Shown one piece after another: positions 1 through 12,752 of a DNA stretch of 64,000 nucleotides. The stretch's first letter is position 1; every line of letters begins with the position of its first letter. The DNA comes from Urechis unicinctus. Its lineage: Eukaryota > Annelida > Polychaeta > Xenopneusta > Urechidae. The notes below the pieces were generated by a model. It worked only from the letters and a program-made list of their open reading frames with translations. It was not told the origin of the DNA and made no database searches. Where the stretch lies: assembly GCA_034190875.2 (NCBI GenBank), contig CM067343.1:62486751-62550750 (forward strand), written 5' to 3'. The position numbers were made by a program, and so were the translations under genes.

Positions 1-1282
1 TTAAAACCGACTAGCACAACCGTCAGCAAATGGGTACCAAATGATATGGACCTTGGTAATAGTATTCTATCTTAACGCCATGACGTCATCCTTGTCAAGT
101 GAATCCAAAACAGAACACGAGTTTTACGTTTATTGAGAAATAAGCAAATAAGTGATATAAACCACATGGTACCACGTTGTTAACAGTTGGAAACGTGTCG
201 GCCTGATGGAATACAGCGTGAACTTTCTTACTCCATTCAATCTTCTGCAAAATGCTCAACTTATAAGCAAACACTAATATTTAGGTAACGTTGTCTTATT
301 CCCACCAACATGGATTTACGATTGAAATATTTTCATAAACAAAAATACAACCACTCGCCTGGAAAAGCTTTCCTCTTGACGTTTTACAGGAATGCGCAAG
401 TTTTCCAGCGTTGCCAAAGTTAACACATGACAAGCATTTCAGCATCCTCGACGCCCAAGCCGTGTACTAGAATGTGAAGCTAGTGAGACAATAACAACTA
501 CCAAAAACTTTGCACGAGACTCCCGAGAAGTAAGTGCCCTGTGCATGATGTATTTCACAAGAATATCGAACATTTATAGCCCTCCATCAAAGATGTAAAC
601 GCTAGTTCCCAGCAAAATTCACGATTTAATAGGATCAACGGAAAACCTTTTTTCATGCAACGTATGTGACTGCAATAAACAGTAGTAACGTGAATGTTCG
701 ATTCTCATTATCGCTGTTGTAATCGCACCGATGACATATGTAGAGTAAATATAAACTTTGGACTAACAACTTCTATCATCAGATGCTATAGGTAATCGGC
801 TTTCACTGTCGGCGTTCATTGGCATAGAATCAGTGCCTATCCATTCCCTATAACATTTTTTATTCGATAGGAGTACGATACTCTTGCTGTGAGGCTCAAA
901 CCTCATAAGACACTGGTGCTTACGTATTTTTTCCTCTGACACTACTTGCTAATTACCCAAACTCATTTCCAAAGACAAGTCGATCGTTCAAATCACAAAG
1001 TAGCAAATCTGGTAAAGTACCCAACGCCCGTTACAAGATAGAATATGATGCACATTAACGGAACTTACACAAAGCCATGCAATTTCAAATATAAGGAACT
1101 TTGAGAAGTTGTATGCAAATAAAGGGTTGCAAAATTTGAGCTCTCTTCTACAATTCGTACAAAGCTTACGAACAAATCAATGAAGATTAAGTTAAAACCA
1201 ATCGGCTACTCAAAGAGTATTATTGCGATAAAATTATCACGCTGTTCCATGAGCAGGAGATAACATAGTTAACATCCTCATC
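1..1282. other. Non-coding, part of duplication
   Basis: AT-rich sequence matching 35,098-36,661 of unit B with scattered substitutions. No supportable gene, RNA or repeat was seen. The unit B counterpart carries about 300 extra bases after the position equivalent to 783. Confidence 0.5.
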
Positions 1283-1389
1283 ATGATTTCAATAACAATC
1301 AGCTCTCTAGTTGTGGCACTGGCCGCCAACGGAAACTCTTCAGCAAGCAAGTCCAATCCTGCCTTTAGCGCCCATCTGTACACCATGCA
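1283..1389 (+). CDS. Candidate signal-peptide exon, copy A
   Basis: An ATG at 1283 opens a short frame with a hydrophobic stretch (MISITISSLVVALAANG) and then a polar Ser/Asn-rich part. It runs into a possible GTGAGG splice donor after 1389. All 107 bases are identical in unit B (36,662-36,768), although flanking DNA has diverged. This could be the first exon of the downstream metalloprotease, which otherwise lacks a secretion signal in view. Against this, the exon would end in phase 2 and the next recognised exon at 13,892 needs phase 1, so at least one linking exon would be missing. A minus-strand ORF overlaps the same bases. Tentative. Confidence 0.25.
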
Positions 1390-1727
1390 GTGAGGGTTGG
1401 CAAGAGAGTGGATAAAGGAGCAGTTTCCGGTCATTAGAGGCTTCTTCCAAAACTTACAGAATAAACGGCAGTTGCCCTTCAAAGCATTGCTAGTAGTGTA
1501 GTACCATTGCTATTGAAGCTTACCGGTAAATCAGCCTGCATTCTAGCAGAAAGCATGATGTTCCTTATCACTGTTGGTCTACTTGTTTTTATGCAATGAA
1601 TCTGAGCTTTTTTAAACCAAGCAAGCAATAGTCTTATCACAGCCACACAATTCAATGGGATTTGTGCCAATCATCATGCTCAGAAGTTGGGTTTGCTGGT
1701 ACCAAGTTTCGACTTGCTGGTTCATGG

Positions 1728-4208
1728 TAAGGCCAACGTAAGTTTATAATACATTGGAAAACATTTTGAAATTGTATCAAGATCTGTGCCTGGTCCATAT
1801 GTTATTCTATAGCACCATATACTATTTCTACACTGGAAAGGTTTTAAATGCTGACGAAAAGCCTAATACAAATGTATTTCTGAAAAATATTTGAATTTTT
1901 GTGTAGAAGCTATTGTCGTTATAATTCTTTCCACTTGCCAAAATGTTTCCTTCTTCTTTCCATCACGTCCAAGATAAAACAAAATTGTCCAATTCGTACC
2001 CCAATTTTTTTATATTAATCACTTTTGTCATGATTTAAAGAAAAAATTCTGTAGCATGCTTCATCCCTTCGATGTATTTGATACTAGCACAGAATGCTTC
2101 CCATGCGCACACATAATGTTGGTGTAAATGATAAACTGAAATAACAAACCCTCCTCCACCTCACCCCTCTGGCGCAGTATCAGACCTAACAACTTTTCGC
2201 CCTCCGCTAATGCAAATCATAGCAACCGAATATAGGTCAACTAAGTGCGTTAAGCTACGAAAGCTACTGCCATATTGTGTTGCTTCCAACGGCGAGTGTC
2301 ATTCCCTTACCAGATGATTGATCCAGATGCGCGCAAATATACCTGAAATAAATGATACCAACACCTATGCCGATGATCTGCCCGTGACTTATTCATAAGT
2401 ATTTTACCATGAGGCCTTCTGAAGGAAGTAGTTGTGTAAGGCAAATTCCTTCTATTAAGTGCACTTGGGCATCGCCTAATATATGGCTCGAATATTTTGC
2501 CGAAAAGATTAGACTTTGAATATTAGTAGAATAATATTGAGAAATGGTACACATGAAATTCGTTTAAAGTCAGCTGGTAAAGGTCACTGTACAGAGTTTG
2601 AGTTGGGAATCTTTCATTTTTGAAAGTTAGTATTTTGTCCATGCCATAAATTCCAATGCTGATAACCATAACGATCCCCTTTAGGTCTTGAAGCATATCA
2701 TGAACGGAATGGCCAATGAATTATTGGCATCCTATTGAATAGCCATGACTTTCGCATAAGCCGGTCAGTTGGACAGATTCGGGGGCGAATATTGCCGGAC
2801 CGAAACAGGATTCGTTGGTAAGGACCGACGGACCAAAACTGTTTCAGAAGACTGTCAGATTATCCACAAAAAGGAAAGCATCCAGCTTCAAATCTTTGAA
2901 AATGCCAAGAACATCAATATAACTGTCCAAAACTGGATATATCATTACTGTCAAAATTCTCAACGATGGTAACTTTGCCCAGAGCGTATCTACATTCTAC
3001 CCCTAAGTACTCGGTTAAGAAACCACTTATTGTGTCCAGGCATTTAGTGTGGTTCCTGACGCTGGTGTGCATTACAAGACCAATCACAAATCCACTTCTC
3101 CCACTTGCTGAAACCTCTCCTAGCTGTCTGGATAGAACCAGCTGACATATTGCACGCAAATACTAATACCCGATTAGCTATTTGGTGACAGAGGAATAGG
3201 TCTTCACTTAAATATTAATTTGTTATGTGATCTGGCGCATTTGTTTTTAAATCAGTTTTTCTCTAGCTGCTAAAATCACTCGATTATTATGATTTCTCGG
3301 TATCTGAAGCACCAAATCATCGACAGTTTCTTATAGCGTTTTTATGTAAAGTAGCAAGCGTCAAGGGACATTGGGGTATTTTTGAGATATGCAAGATATT
3401 CAACCACTTTATTAGCGTTCGACTAGTCTTATTTTTAATGATGTCAACAATTACAGAACTGATGACTAATCACATAGGTGTTCCAAGAGAAGAATGCCAC
3501 AAAATATATAAAAACACGCGCGCTGGGATATGCGAGGGATATGTAACGGGTCCCTGCTCAAAAAGCAAAGGCGTGGCCTCTTGACAACTGAACCTCTTAT
3601 TGCCTCGCCGTGAGAGTACCTTAAGGGACCTGCCGGTAACTGATGTTATGTGAAAACACCCATCATAATTATTTACAATTACACACTTAAATTGTTCCAA
3701 AAATATGCCAATAATCTGTGACTTGGTCGATTGCGTAATTGTGTCATTTTACTGCATTACTACGCCAACTTTCAGCGTAAGATGACTAGTTGTTTCTACC
3801 ACATGGTATATAATTCACCCCCATTCTTGAATATACGAATATTATTTCCAACAGTATTATAGAATCGGTCAATGATGTTTTGTTTCACAACACAGTTTTT
3901 ATGAAATGCTTTTATAAAAGGCGGAAGCTGCAAGCTATCCTCTGCTGTTGTCAGGTGGGATATAACTCAAGGAGCTGTATGCTGGTTAGTGCTACCTCTG
4001 ATCCTACAGCTTGCATTCTTGTTCATAATGAAACATGTAAGAATGCCGTGGAGTAACTAAGACTGGCCTAATCATTAAAGTCCCCCACCCCCCCACCACC
4101 ACCACCACTCGGTAAGCGCAAACACAACTGGAAATCAACCAGGTAGATGGAAACCCTGTACATTGACGTGAATGTCATAACGTACCATATGCCACAATTT
4201 GTTTTTCA
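1728..4208. other. 2.5-kb segment private to unit A
   Basis: Unit B passes directly from the equivalent of 1,727 to that of 4,209 at about 37,100, so this stretch is an insertion in A or a deletion in B. It is AT-rich with only short ORFs. I recognised no coding similarity, terminal repeats or target-site duplication. Confidence 0.4.
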
Positions 4209-5226
4209 ATTTGGTATTTACAAATAGGAAACTGAACACATCTTCTGTTTCCATCCCTTGCCGCAATAGGTCTAAAACGTCAGCTAAATCACGCTATTGT
4301 CTCACACGGCTCACCCTTCCCTCTGGTGCTGCTCTTTGTGTGTTAAACATACTGAGACAATTCTTTTCAGTAGTTCCAAGAGGAAGAAATTTCACCTACT
4401 TTCACATAAACGCCTCCACAAACGAAACCGCTAAATGACATTTTACTCAGTGTGGGTAACAAACTTGGGGACTTAAATGGCCTGATCACCCACTCTTTGA
4501 GGAACCAAAGGATTAAATTGAAAAAGGGTATAAATGCTCTTCAATGAAGTCATCTATCGTGCAATTTGAACTTTTGGATCTATCCATTTTCTCATTTATT
4601 CTGATAAATGGAAACTTTGTAAAGACAGAACTCTGTAGCATTCGGATTGATATAAAGAATCTGATGCTCTTACGCCTCAATGCCTTTTAATAACAGAACC
4701 TCTTTAAACATAAAAGTAAGATAGCAACTTAGAGGTTTTGTGGCGCAGCTTTTGCCCAACCTGCCTCTTACCTACTGCTCAGCTCCACTCTAACCTGATT
4801 GAAGTTGACCTCATCTCATGCAGAAATACCTGACCATATCAGAGAAATGTGGACACTGATAGATACTCCCTATTTTTATCATCAGCGACAATAAACATTA
4901 CATTTGGTCGTCTTCGTGGATGCCATTGAACCACTTGTCTGTTAAGTTCTCAACTGACTTTGCAATTGCTGGCTTTTCCATGAAAGCTGGCCTCCTATCA
5001 ACCAAACTAGATTGGAAAACAGTTATAAGAGTTTTTAGTAAACACGAGCTACAGAATACATTGCAGCATGAACCTGAGACACGTGCTGTTTATCGATTAG
5101 AATGAAGCAACGACATCATCAACTGAACCAGCTACTAGCAAATTGATAAAGTCTTGTGTGTAACCATTGTTAAGGAGGGCGAATTTAGGAGAACGCGCAC
5201 GCAGGTTTGGCTGAGATTGGCTCTAT

Positions 5227-5427
5227 GTGAGTCGCACCAGACGGCTTGAGGTGCTGTTGATTACTTGCTTCGCTCGAGGGGACTGGGTATGCACGACAAG
5301 GTCAGATCTAGATCTTGCTGTGAAAAGCAACAGTTTATGTGATCTTGGTGTGGATTTCTTTATGGAATACTTAATCATACTTCCTCATTCTTTTCAGGAG
5401 GCAGCCGAGTTTGTGTTTGCTCGATAA
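5227..5427 (+). pseudogene. Nucleotidyltransferase-like ORF fragment, copy A
   Basis: A 66-codon frame (GTG first codon, stop at 5425-5427). It contains FARGDWVCTTRSDLDLAV, which resembles the GSxARGxxxxxSD(I/L)DL signature of MNT/pol-beta type nucleotidyltransferases. In those proteins the two Asp residues bind metal. The usual Gly-Ser before the ARG is not present. The frame is kept in unit B with a 9-bp in-frame difference. There is no promoter, intron structure or rest of a domain, so a decayed fragment is likelier than a working gene, and chance similarity is possible. Confidence 0.3.
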
Positions 5428-6230
5428 ATGCACCCATATATAGTTCTTGCTCAGAAGAAGCGCGCGTTTTTCCGAAAACGGTGTGAGGGAAAGCGATAAC
5501 TATTTCTCCAAATTTCGTTACCTTTCTGAAAATAATGATTTATCGGATTCATTATCACCGATCTCCGTGTCATGTGGCGATATTGTATGGCGAGTTCTAC
5601 CACGATTCAATTGAATCCATGCTATACACGTCTTGCTTATTTTAGAACTACTAGTAACTTCATGATTGTTTCATATTCATTGGTGTATTCCTGTTTATCA
5701 GATTCCATTAGATCGTCTACTGTTAATCGCTCTCTACACAGATTTATTTCAAGTCAAGCCAAGCAAACACTCATGATGCTGTCATCTTTAGATTACGCAA
5801 ACATTATATAGGTCTGATGAGAGGTCGTCATAAATTCAGCGATTTGACCATCGATATCCTCGGAAGATAACCTCAGTGTGTGTATCCTTAGTTTGATGTT
5901 ATAACTGGTCGAGCTAATGGCTTTTCTTCAGATCACGATAACTGTTATCAATAAACTGCAATTAATGATATATGTTGTAGGTAACTCGTATACAATGTGG
6001 TGATTGTACAAATAACTGAGACTAAATCAACAGGATATGTTTACAGTAAAAGAAAGCGAGTATTTTCAACTTTATTACAGTAAATCTCCGGATACATCGT
6101 GGCAAAATGCTGTATCAGACTTAGCATCAGATATATAGATAGTGGAACTCAGAGTACCATGTATATATCCAAGAGCCATGTAATGAAAAGATTCAACGTG
6201 GTGAGTGGTTTAATTGGACTAATTTGGGGT

Positions 6231-6387
<157 letters not shown>

Positions 6388-7365
6388 CATCATTTATATA
6401 TGTATATCCTAAGGAGAATGAATGAGAACAAGGTAAGTGAAAAACATTGCTTAGACGAGCGCCGTTGGTACTAGGTGGAGAGATAATAAATAAGCATATC
6501 TGAGCAAGTAGTCATAGGCGGTAAGGGGAAAATGCGAAAGGCTGTCTTGGGGTAAAGACGTCATAGACCACCAGTCGAAGTGGTTGCCCCGGATCACAAG
6601 CCACCACTGTCGATAGCTAGGCCACGGAAGCGTACCTCATAAGGTATTTCGACTTGCGCGGGCCAGTTTAGAGCCATGCAAGCCAATAAAATAAGATGAT
6701 AGCTGTCACAGCTAAACCTTTACTCCTGCAATAAACCCACTATCTGATCTTCCTCGTTGCATTGCACACAATGGATAAATACAGTCATTGCTTCCAGATT
6801 GTAAACGGTATGCTATTTCATAAACAATGAAACTGAGAGAGGCCTTTTTTGTACAGTTATACGGTGTTACTCTCTGGTGGTTTATTTAAGTTATTCTACA
6901 AAACAAATTAACTAACTTCGGTAAGTAAGCAGAATAATGAGCTCCGGTCCAAAGAAATTCCCTATCTATGGTTGTGTTACGTTAATAATGAAACTGATTT
7001 ACTGGGTAAGGTATTTTTAAACAGATATTGAAGTTATTCCCTGTTCAATGTAACTACCAATAAAATATAACTATATTCAACGGTTATTTTTCGACGTAAA
7101 TTTTATTCGTTGAGGATGAGGATGCATGTGTATTTTTAGACGTAAAGTCAATCTGGTTTGTCAATAAAATATGTAGATAATGTATGATAAGGTTGCAACT
7201 GAATGATAGACAAACATGGAATATTCCAGACTATGCTATGCTTTTTATGCTATGAGTAGTTAAGGGACTTCTTCATTAAATTAGTCAGTCACGTTTGTTC
7301 ATTCACTTGGCGATTTGCATTCTCCGAGATTGTTTATATGTATGGATGTAAGCCTTTTTTAGGCA
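6388..7365. other. Non-coding, no gene seen
   Basis: AT-rich DNA private to unit A. A slightly GC-richer patch at about 6,540-6,680 has no recognised identity. Nothing else is supportable. Confidence 0.4.
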
Positions 7366-7800
7366 CGTGATACAGGTCGCAACTTTAAAAGAAATTTATT
7401 GAAGATGCGGAAGATGCACAGAACACAGAGGATTTGTTTTGACCTTGACCTCAAACGACCAACCCTGCATTGTCAATTATTCAAGTGATATCGGTATTCC
7501 ACTTCAAGGTACTGATGGCTGAGAATGTTGTTCTTCAAAATTTAATCATAGGTGTTCGATCGTAAAAACAACAACAAATTGTTGTAGCTGAATTTAATTG
7601 TTAACTGTTTTTCAATATAAAGAATTGTAAGATTTTGTTTATGTATGTATGTTTGTATGTAAACATTTTTTTCGTTTCGGGATAGAGGTCGAAATTTTCG
7701 AAATATTTGAAAAATTGTTTCAATTGATCGGGACTAATGATGCACAGAACCCAGATGTTTTGTTTAACCTAAATCTCAAACTAAGGTCAAGGTCAACTAA
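7366..7800. repeat. Two copies of a dispersed 'GTGCAGAACCC' repeat
   Basis: Segments starting near 7,366 and 7,678 share the order: ATAGAGGTCGAAATTTTCG-like start, a spacer, TGATGCACAGAACCCA-like middle, TTTTGTTT, then CCTTGACC. The same order recurs three times at 10,085-10,830. This is an unnamed degenerate repeat. The 91-codon ORF at 7,649-7,924 runs through it and is probably fortuitous. Confidence 0.55.
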
Positions 7801-9630
7801 TATATCTACTAACTCGATGGATAAGGGTCCAATTTTCACACGAGCTAGACACTCGTCGTTTCAGAGCTTCATAGCCACAGGGCATATTGACACATTCGTA
7901 CAGAGCTTAATCAAAGAGCTATAAATTCTTTGGCTTAATAGCCACATCTCTAAGCTGTGAGTTGTGACTCATGTCAGTGGATTTCGGCTAACCTAGGCGC
8001 AGCAGGCTATATTTCGGTTAGCAGTCAAGTGTTTAAGCATGTTTTCTCATCTAGTCCGTTCATTTATTTTCCTGTCAAGGCAAACATATCTGTATGTTAG
8101 TATTCATTAGCAAGTTTTGTATGAAAGGAGACATGTTTAGGTGACACCATTCAGATGGACAATCAATAACTATACTAACTTCATTTATCGATTACTCACA
8201 CCATGGAGCACTTCTTTGACAGTAGTTTATTGCCTACTGTTACACTAAAGGATTAAAACTTGACAAGGTAATGTTCTCATTCCGATGTTGGTTTTGTTTC
8301 TGCAACTAAATCAGAATATTACTGTTATTCATCAATGTGAAATAACAATACTAATGAAAAGCTATGCTACTACAAAGTCAGTTATTAACTTACCTTATTC
8401 TCTGATACAGCTTCTCTGCACCACCATCCTTACCCCTTATTTCCCCCTCTAGGTCCCGGGGTAGGGCTCCGGCTTGCCGTCGGTGGTGACTAATAAGAGA
8501 CAACCTGATATCCGTGAGTTTTCTCCTAGTGAACTGGCTGGGATGACGGTCCGGTCTATCAGCTGGTGCCGACATGCCCCACTAGAGGCTGGCATGATGG
8601 ATCAGTCAATCAACTAGTAGTGACATGCCATAGAATAATTTTTGCTTTCAATATGTTGTATTTATTAGTTTAATATTCTAGCTCGATCCAATTACAAACT
8701 TTTTCTTAATATATATTAGGACATCAGACCAACAGCTTTCCTAAGTTATAACAGTGGACATATTCTGAAATTGTAATGCAATTGTAAACTGCTTTTGTAT
8801 ATATGTAATTGTGTATAATGCATTGTTAAAAACATTTTAGCTGGGCGAAAATTTCTGATAACCAAAATGTATAAACATTTTAATTTCGCAATTGATTAAC
8901 CAATTATCATCCGACTGTAAAAAATGAACATGATAGCCGTATCAATCGTCACATTTTTATGATTGACATGTTTTATCAAAATATTCATCGTTTTCAAAGC
9001 GCATTGAGATGGAAACAAATTCCATATGGACATTTTTCATAAGTTGTACAGTTGCTCGTCAACAACAAATCAACCAGGCTCCCCATTTCCTTCCTCTTGA
9101 CACATTATATATAACCGCTTTTCCATTGCGTAAAGGTATTTGAATTCATTAATAATTCGATATAACATGCATCATCTGTGACTGGTATTAATAAGAATTG
9201 AGATAAAGGCTAGGTTATGCACTTAGTGGGCTACTATGTCATGCGGGATTCACACTAACAGTGAAAGTAGGCGAGTGAACTCTTCTTGTGCTAGTTATAT
9301 TTTGGCGTGACTTGTTATGATTGACGGCTTAGTCCAGGTTCCCCCTGGTGGAGTAAATAGAACCTTATGTCATAATGTGGCTTTTGTCTCGTAATAATGG
9401 TCTATAGTGAGTGTGTTGACCCCCGCCAAGCCACGTGACGAGTGTGTAAAGTCAGACCTTTGATGTTGCCGATCCCTTTCAAGTTCAGCAATAGTTGTTC
9501 TAATTTACGCACAACCACAACCGTTGTAATCCTGTACACCACCTCCCTCCTGTAGCTAATTTTATGCATGTATGTTAATGTTCTTGGCCAAATGGAAGGC
9601 CATTTAAGACTGAGTTACATAATAAGTTGT
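7801..9630. other. Non-coding, with a GC-rich patch at 8,400-8,620
   Basis: No gene was recognised. Bases 8,400-8,620 are clearly GC-richer than their surroundings, with CCCGGGGTAGGGCTCC and GGTGCCGACATGCC. A 61-codon minus ORF at 8,390-8,575 is rich in Arg. The patch may be part of a retroelement, but I could not assign it. Confidence 0.35.
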
Positions 9631-9840
9631 CTTACCAAGTTAACTTGAATTACAGTGGGTGTCATTTCTGCTGGCCCTTGGCTGGTTTGTTAACAACAGC
9701 CGACTTATCGCGCTGTACAAACGTCGCCTCAGCTCTGTGCTTGCCTCACGGTGTACCCGCAAGTATGTTATGCCACGGTACTATTTAACAAACTAAGGTT
9801 TTTCCTTGAGTCAGCCAAATCATTGTCAATTTATCATGTT
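9631..9840 (+). repeat. Dispersed repeat R1, + copy
   Basis: Contains the recurrent order: AACTTGAATTACAG, GTGTCATTTCTGCTGG, TGGTTTGTTAACAACAGCC, TATGCCACGGTACTATTTAA, then AAATCATTGTCAATTTATCATG. The same order occurs at 12,519-12,752 (+) and, reverse complemented, at 17,160-17,459 and 51,063-51,330. A short interspersed or MITE-like element is likely. No clear terminal repeats were found. Confidence 0.6.
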
Positions 9841-10084
9841 TTCGTTATTAAATTTGATTGCTTATAAAATCATCAATATACATGCAATGGTCATGAAAAT
9901 TGGTTGAATTGCGGTTGCCGAAAATTGAAAATCCATTATAACTTGGTCAATTATGGGCCGATTCTGAAATTTTTCAAACTTACTGATAAAATTTGCTAAG
10001 TTCCTCCATGTCCCATGGGCATATTCATAACTTGGCAAATTAATAATCGCCGAGTTATGTTGGTCAGCAGCTTTTGTGGGTTTG

Positions 10085-10830
10085 TTTGTTATAATATTTT
10101 TGGCACGTGATAGAGGTCCAAATTTTCTTGGAATTGTTTTTGAAAGGTCCAGAGGTGTCAAAAGTGCAGAACCCAAGATTTATTTTGACCTTGATTAAAA
10201 ATTTAAGATCATAGAAAAATCCAGAATAACTTGGTAAATTTTGGGCAGATTTTGAAATTTTTTAAATTTCCGGATAGAGTTTGCCAAGTTCTTCCACGAA
10301 CCCATAGGCCTCGTGCGTTGAACGTTGGTCAGCTTCTAAATAAATGCTTGTTGGCTACTTTTTGACTTGCAATACAGGTCGCAATTGCCAATATATTTTC
10401 GAAATCTTTAGGTAAATGGAAGGTGTAATTAATGCGCAAAAACCCAGCGATTTTGTTTTTTACCTTGAACGAAAACTTAAATCAAGGTCATTGAAAGAAG
10501 TACTAAATAATCAATTTCTCTCGGGAAAATGGTTCTCTCGGAAATCAATGATTAAAACAATTACAGATAATGATAACTGAATTGAATTATCAACTCTGCT
10601 AAATATAAGTAATTGCACGATTTCCATGATGATAAGAGCTAAGATAATAATGGCGAATTTTGTGAAGAAAATAATTATGACTAAATAATTGTTTGTTAAT
10701 TTTTTTTTATCCCGCAATAGAGGTCACAAAGTTTTCGAATAGTTTTTAAAATGGAAGATTAAATTGATGTGCAGAACCCTTTTGTTTTTACCTTGGCTTT
10801 AAACTAAAGTCAAGGTAATCGGAAATGCGA
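10085..10830. repeat. Degenerate tandem array, period about 280-340 bp
   Basis: Three successive units begin near 10,090, 10,370 and 10,710. Each has an (A)TAGAGGTC/TACAGGTCGC start, a GTGCAGAACCC-like middle, and TTTTGTTTT followed by ACCTTG. Two more units lie at 7,366-7,800. The segment is private to unit A. Family unknown. Confidence 0.55.
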
Positions 10831-10922
10831 AAATCTTAATTCCTGAATATCTCAATGAATAATGATCCGATATAAGCTTTACATAACTTTGTAGCTTAAT
10901 TCAGTTGCAAACTCTTTCTGAA

Positions 10923-11054
<132 letters not shown>

Positions 11055-11649
11055 CTGTTAAGCGTAGTCGTATATGAAGAGCGGTTTACGGCTTAGCTAA
11101 TGTTGTTCGATTTTGGTTTTTGGTTTTGATAGGGAGAGACGGTATATACACAGACGGTAAAACTATCAAGCGCCTAAAAATGGTAAATAATGGTTATAAA
11201 AAATGGGTCGATTGTTGTCAAGGACAAGGACAATGTATACTATGGATGTAAATGTCACGGGGGAGGGGCTTGGCAAGGATCGATATCAAGCACTTGCTCT
11301 TCATATGGGTATTGCTAAACTTGCATCACAACTGCACAAGAATATGTCAGTAATCTAGTCGGACATCGATATAGGTGGGGTACGGAGATTATTTTATGCA
11401 TTTGTGTATCCCCATAGATCAGTCTGCTTATAAGCGAATCCAGGAAATGCATTGGCTTAATGGCGCTACAAGCTGAGGATTCTATTATTCAAAAATACTC
11501 ATCTGTGAATAAATGCATGCTTTTAAAGTGAATGTCAGAGAGTCGACAAATGTGAGGAGATAATAAATGAAGAAATGTCGTGAGCACATCTTCCAGCAAG
11601 GACTAATAACTTAAGGAGTGCACCTAATCAATGTTGTCATATACTCTAC

Positions 11650-12010
11650 CAAGGGTAACAAATTTCCCCGGGTAATAACTGTAACCTGTGTAACAAATGT
11701 ACTCAGGGTGGGAACTGTACCCAAGGTAACATCTGTAACCAAGGCAACAACTGTAGCCAGGATTACAAGCGTATCCACGGTAACAACTGCACCAAAGGTA
11801 ACAACTTTAATCAGGGTAATAACTATATCCAGAATAGAAATTCGACCAAGCAAAAAAACACCCAGAGAAATAACTATGAAACCAATCGCATTAAATGTAA
11901 CGATTGTACCATGTGCAACAACTGCACATTAACAAAATCCATTGTAATAAATGTACCAAGGGTAATAACTGTACACAATCAAATAACTGTGTCGAGTGTA
12001 GCAGATGTCT
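11650..12010 (+). repeat. 18-bp Cys-coding minisatellite, copy A
   Basis: Degenerate 18-bp units of the type GGTAACAACTGTACCCAG are repeated about 15-20 times. In one frame the unit encodes a hexapeptide like G-N-N-C-T-Q, giving one Cys every six residues. The last part changes to a tighter Cys spacing (C-N-D-C-T-M-C-N-N-C). Another frame of the same repeat gives Thr/Val repeats. Unit B has a decayed version at 39,985-40,290. It may be remains of a Cys-rich repeat protein or simply a minisatellite. Frame breaks argue against a working gene. Confidence 0.6.
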
Positions 12011-12048
12011 GGGTGCAAAGGCTGCACCAGTGATATTGTACTTGATAT
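11967..12048 (+). repeat. Inverted repeat, left arm (82 bp)
   Basis: Pairs with 12,421-12,502 in reverse complement with two mismatches, across a 372-bp spacer. Both arms are absent from unit B. The left arm includes the last Cys-coding minisatellite units. Confidence 0.85.
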
Positions 12049-12420
12049 TTTCTCACTTTTTGCGCCTATTGTGTGATATGTTTTGGTACCTGATCTGCGA
12101 AAAGGACTTTTTCCTGCTCTCGTTAATGACGTCTACCCAGTATACGCAATTTGGTTTATTGCAAGGTACCACCACCTAACGATGACTGTGTATTATAATT
12201 AGGGAATCGATCATCACAGAACCACTCTGAGCGAATCCTCTTAGTAAAGCTTTAAACTCTTTGACAGAGCTCCTTGAATCGAGGGCCCCTTGGGAGTACA
12301 AGTATTACGAGAGTTCACGAGTAACTGTCATTTATTGTCAAATTTTCGATAGCTTATAGAATTATAAATATCGGTCCAACGGTCATGAAAATTGAGCCAG
12401 TTGTTGTCATAGACAACAAA

Positions 12421-12502
12421 ATATCAAGTACAATATCACTGGTGCAGCCGTTGCACTCAGACATCTGCTACACTCGACACAGTTATTTGATTGTGTACAG
12501 TT
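12421..12502 (-). repeat. Inverted repeat, right arm (82 bp)
   Basis: Reverse complement of 11,967-12,048 with two differences. It lies in the segment of unit A (about 12,330-13,125) missing from unit B, directly upstream of a dispersed R1 repeat. Confidence 0.85.
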
Positions 12503-12518
12503 AATGTGTCGTTTCTCT

Positions 12519-12752
12519 CCGTCGTTAATGATCATATCGTAAATTTAACTCGATAAAAGCCCGTTCAATTCGGAACATATAACTTATTCCTTTGCGTTGT
12601 AAATTATGGATAGTTTTCGCACAAAGTAAGCTTGAAGTACAGCGGTTGACACTTCTGCTGGATTTTCACTGGTTTGTTAACAGCAGCCTACCCATCATGC
12701 GGTACTTTTCCTTGAGTAGGCCAAATCATCGTCATTCTATCATGACCGTTCG
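12519..12752 (+). repeat. Dispersed repeat R1, + copy
   Basis: Starts with TCTCCGTCGTTAATGATC and continues through AAGCTTGAAGTACAGCGG, ACTTCTGCTGGATTTTCACT and GTTTGTTAACAGCAGCC to TATCATGACC. It matches the reverse complement of 17,160-17,459. It lies in sequence missing from unit B, which suggests a later insertion. Confidence 0.6.
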
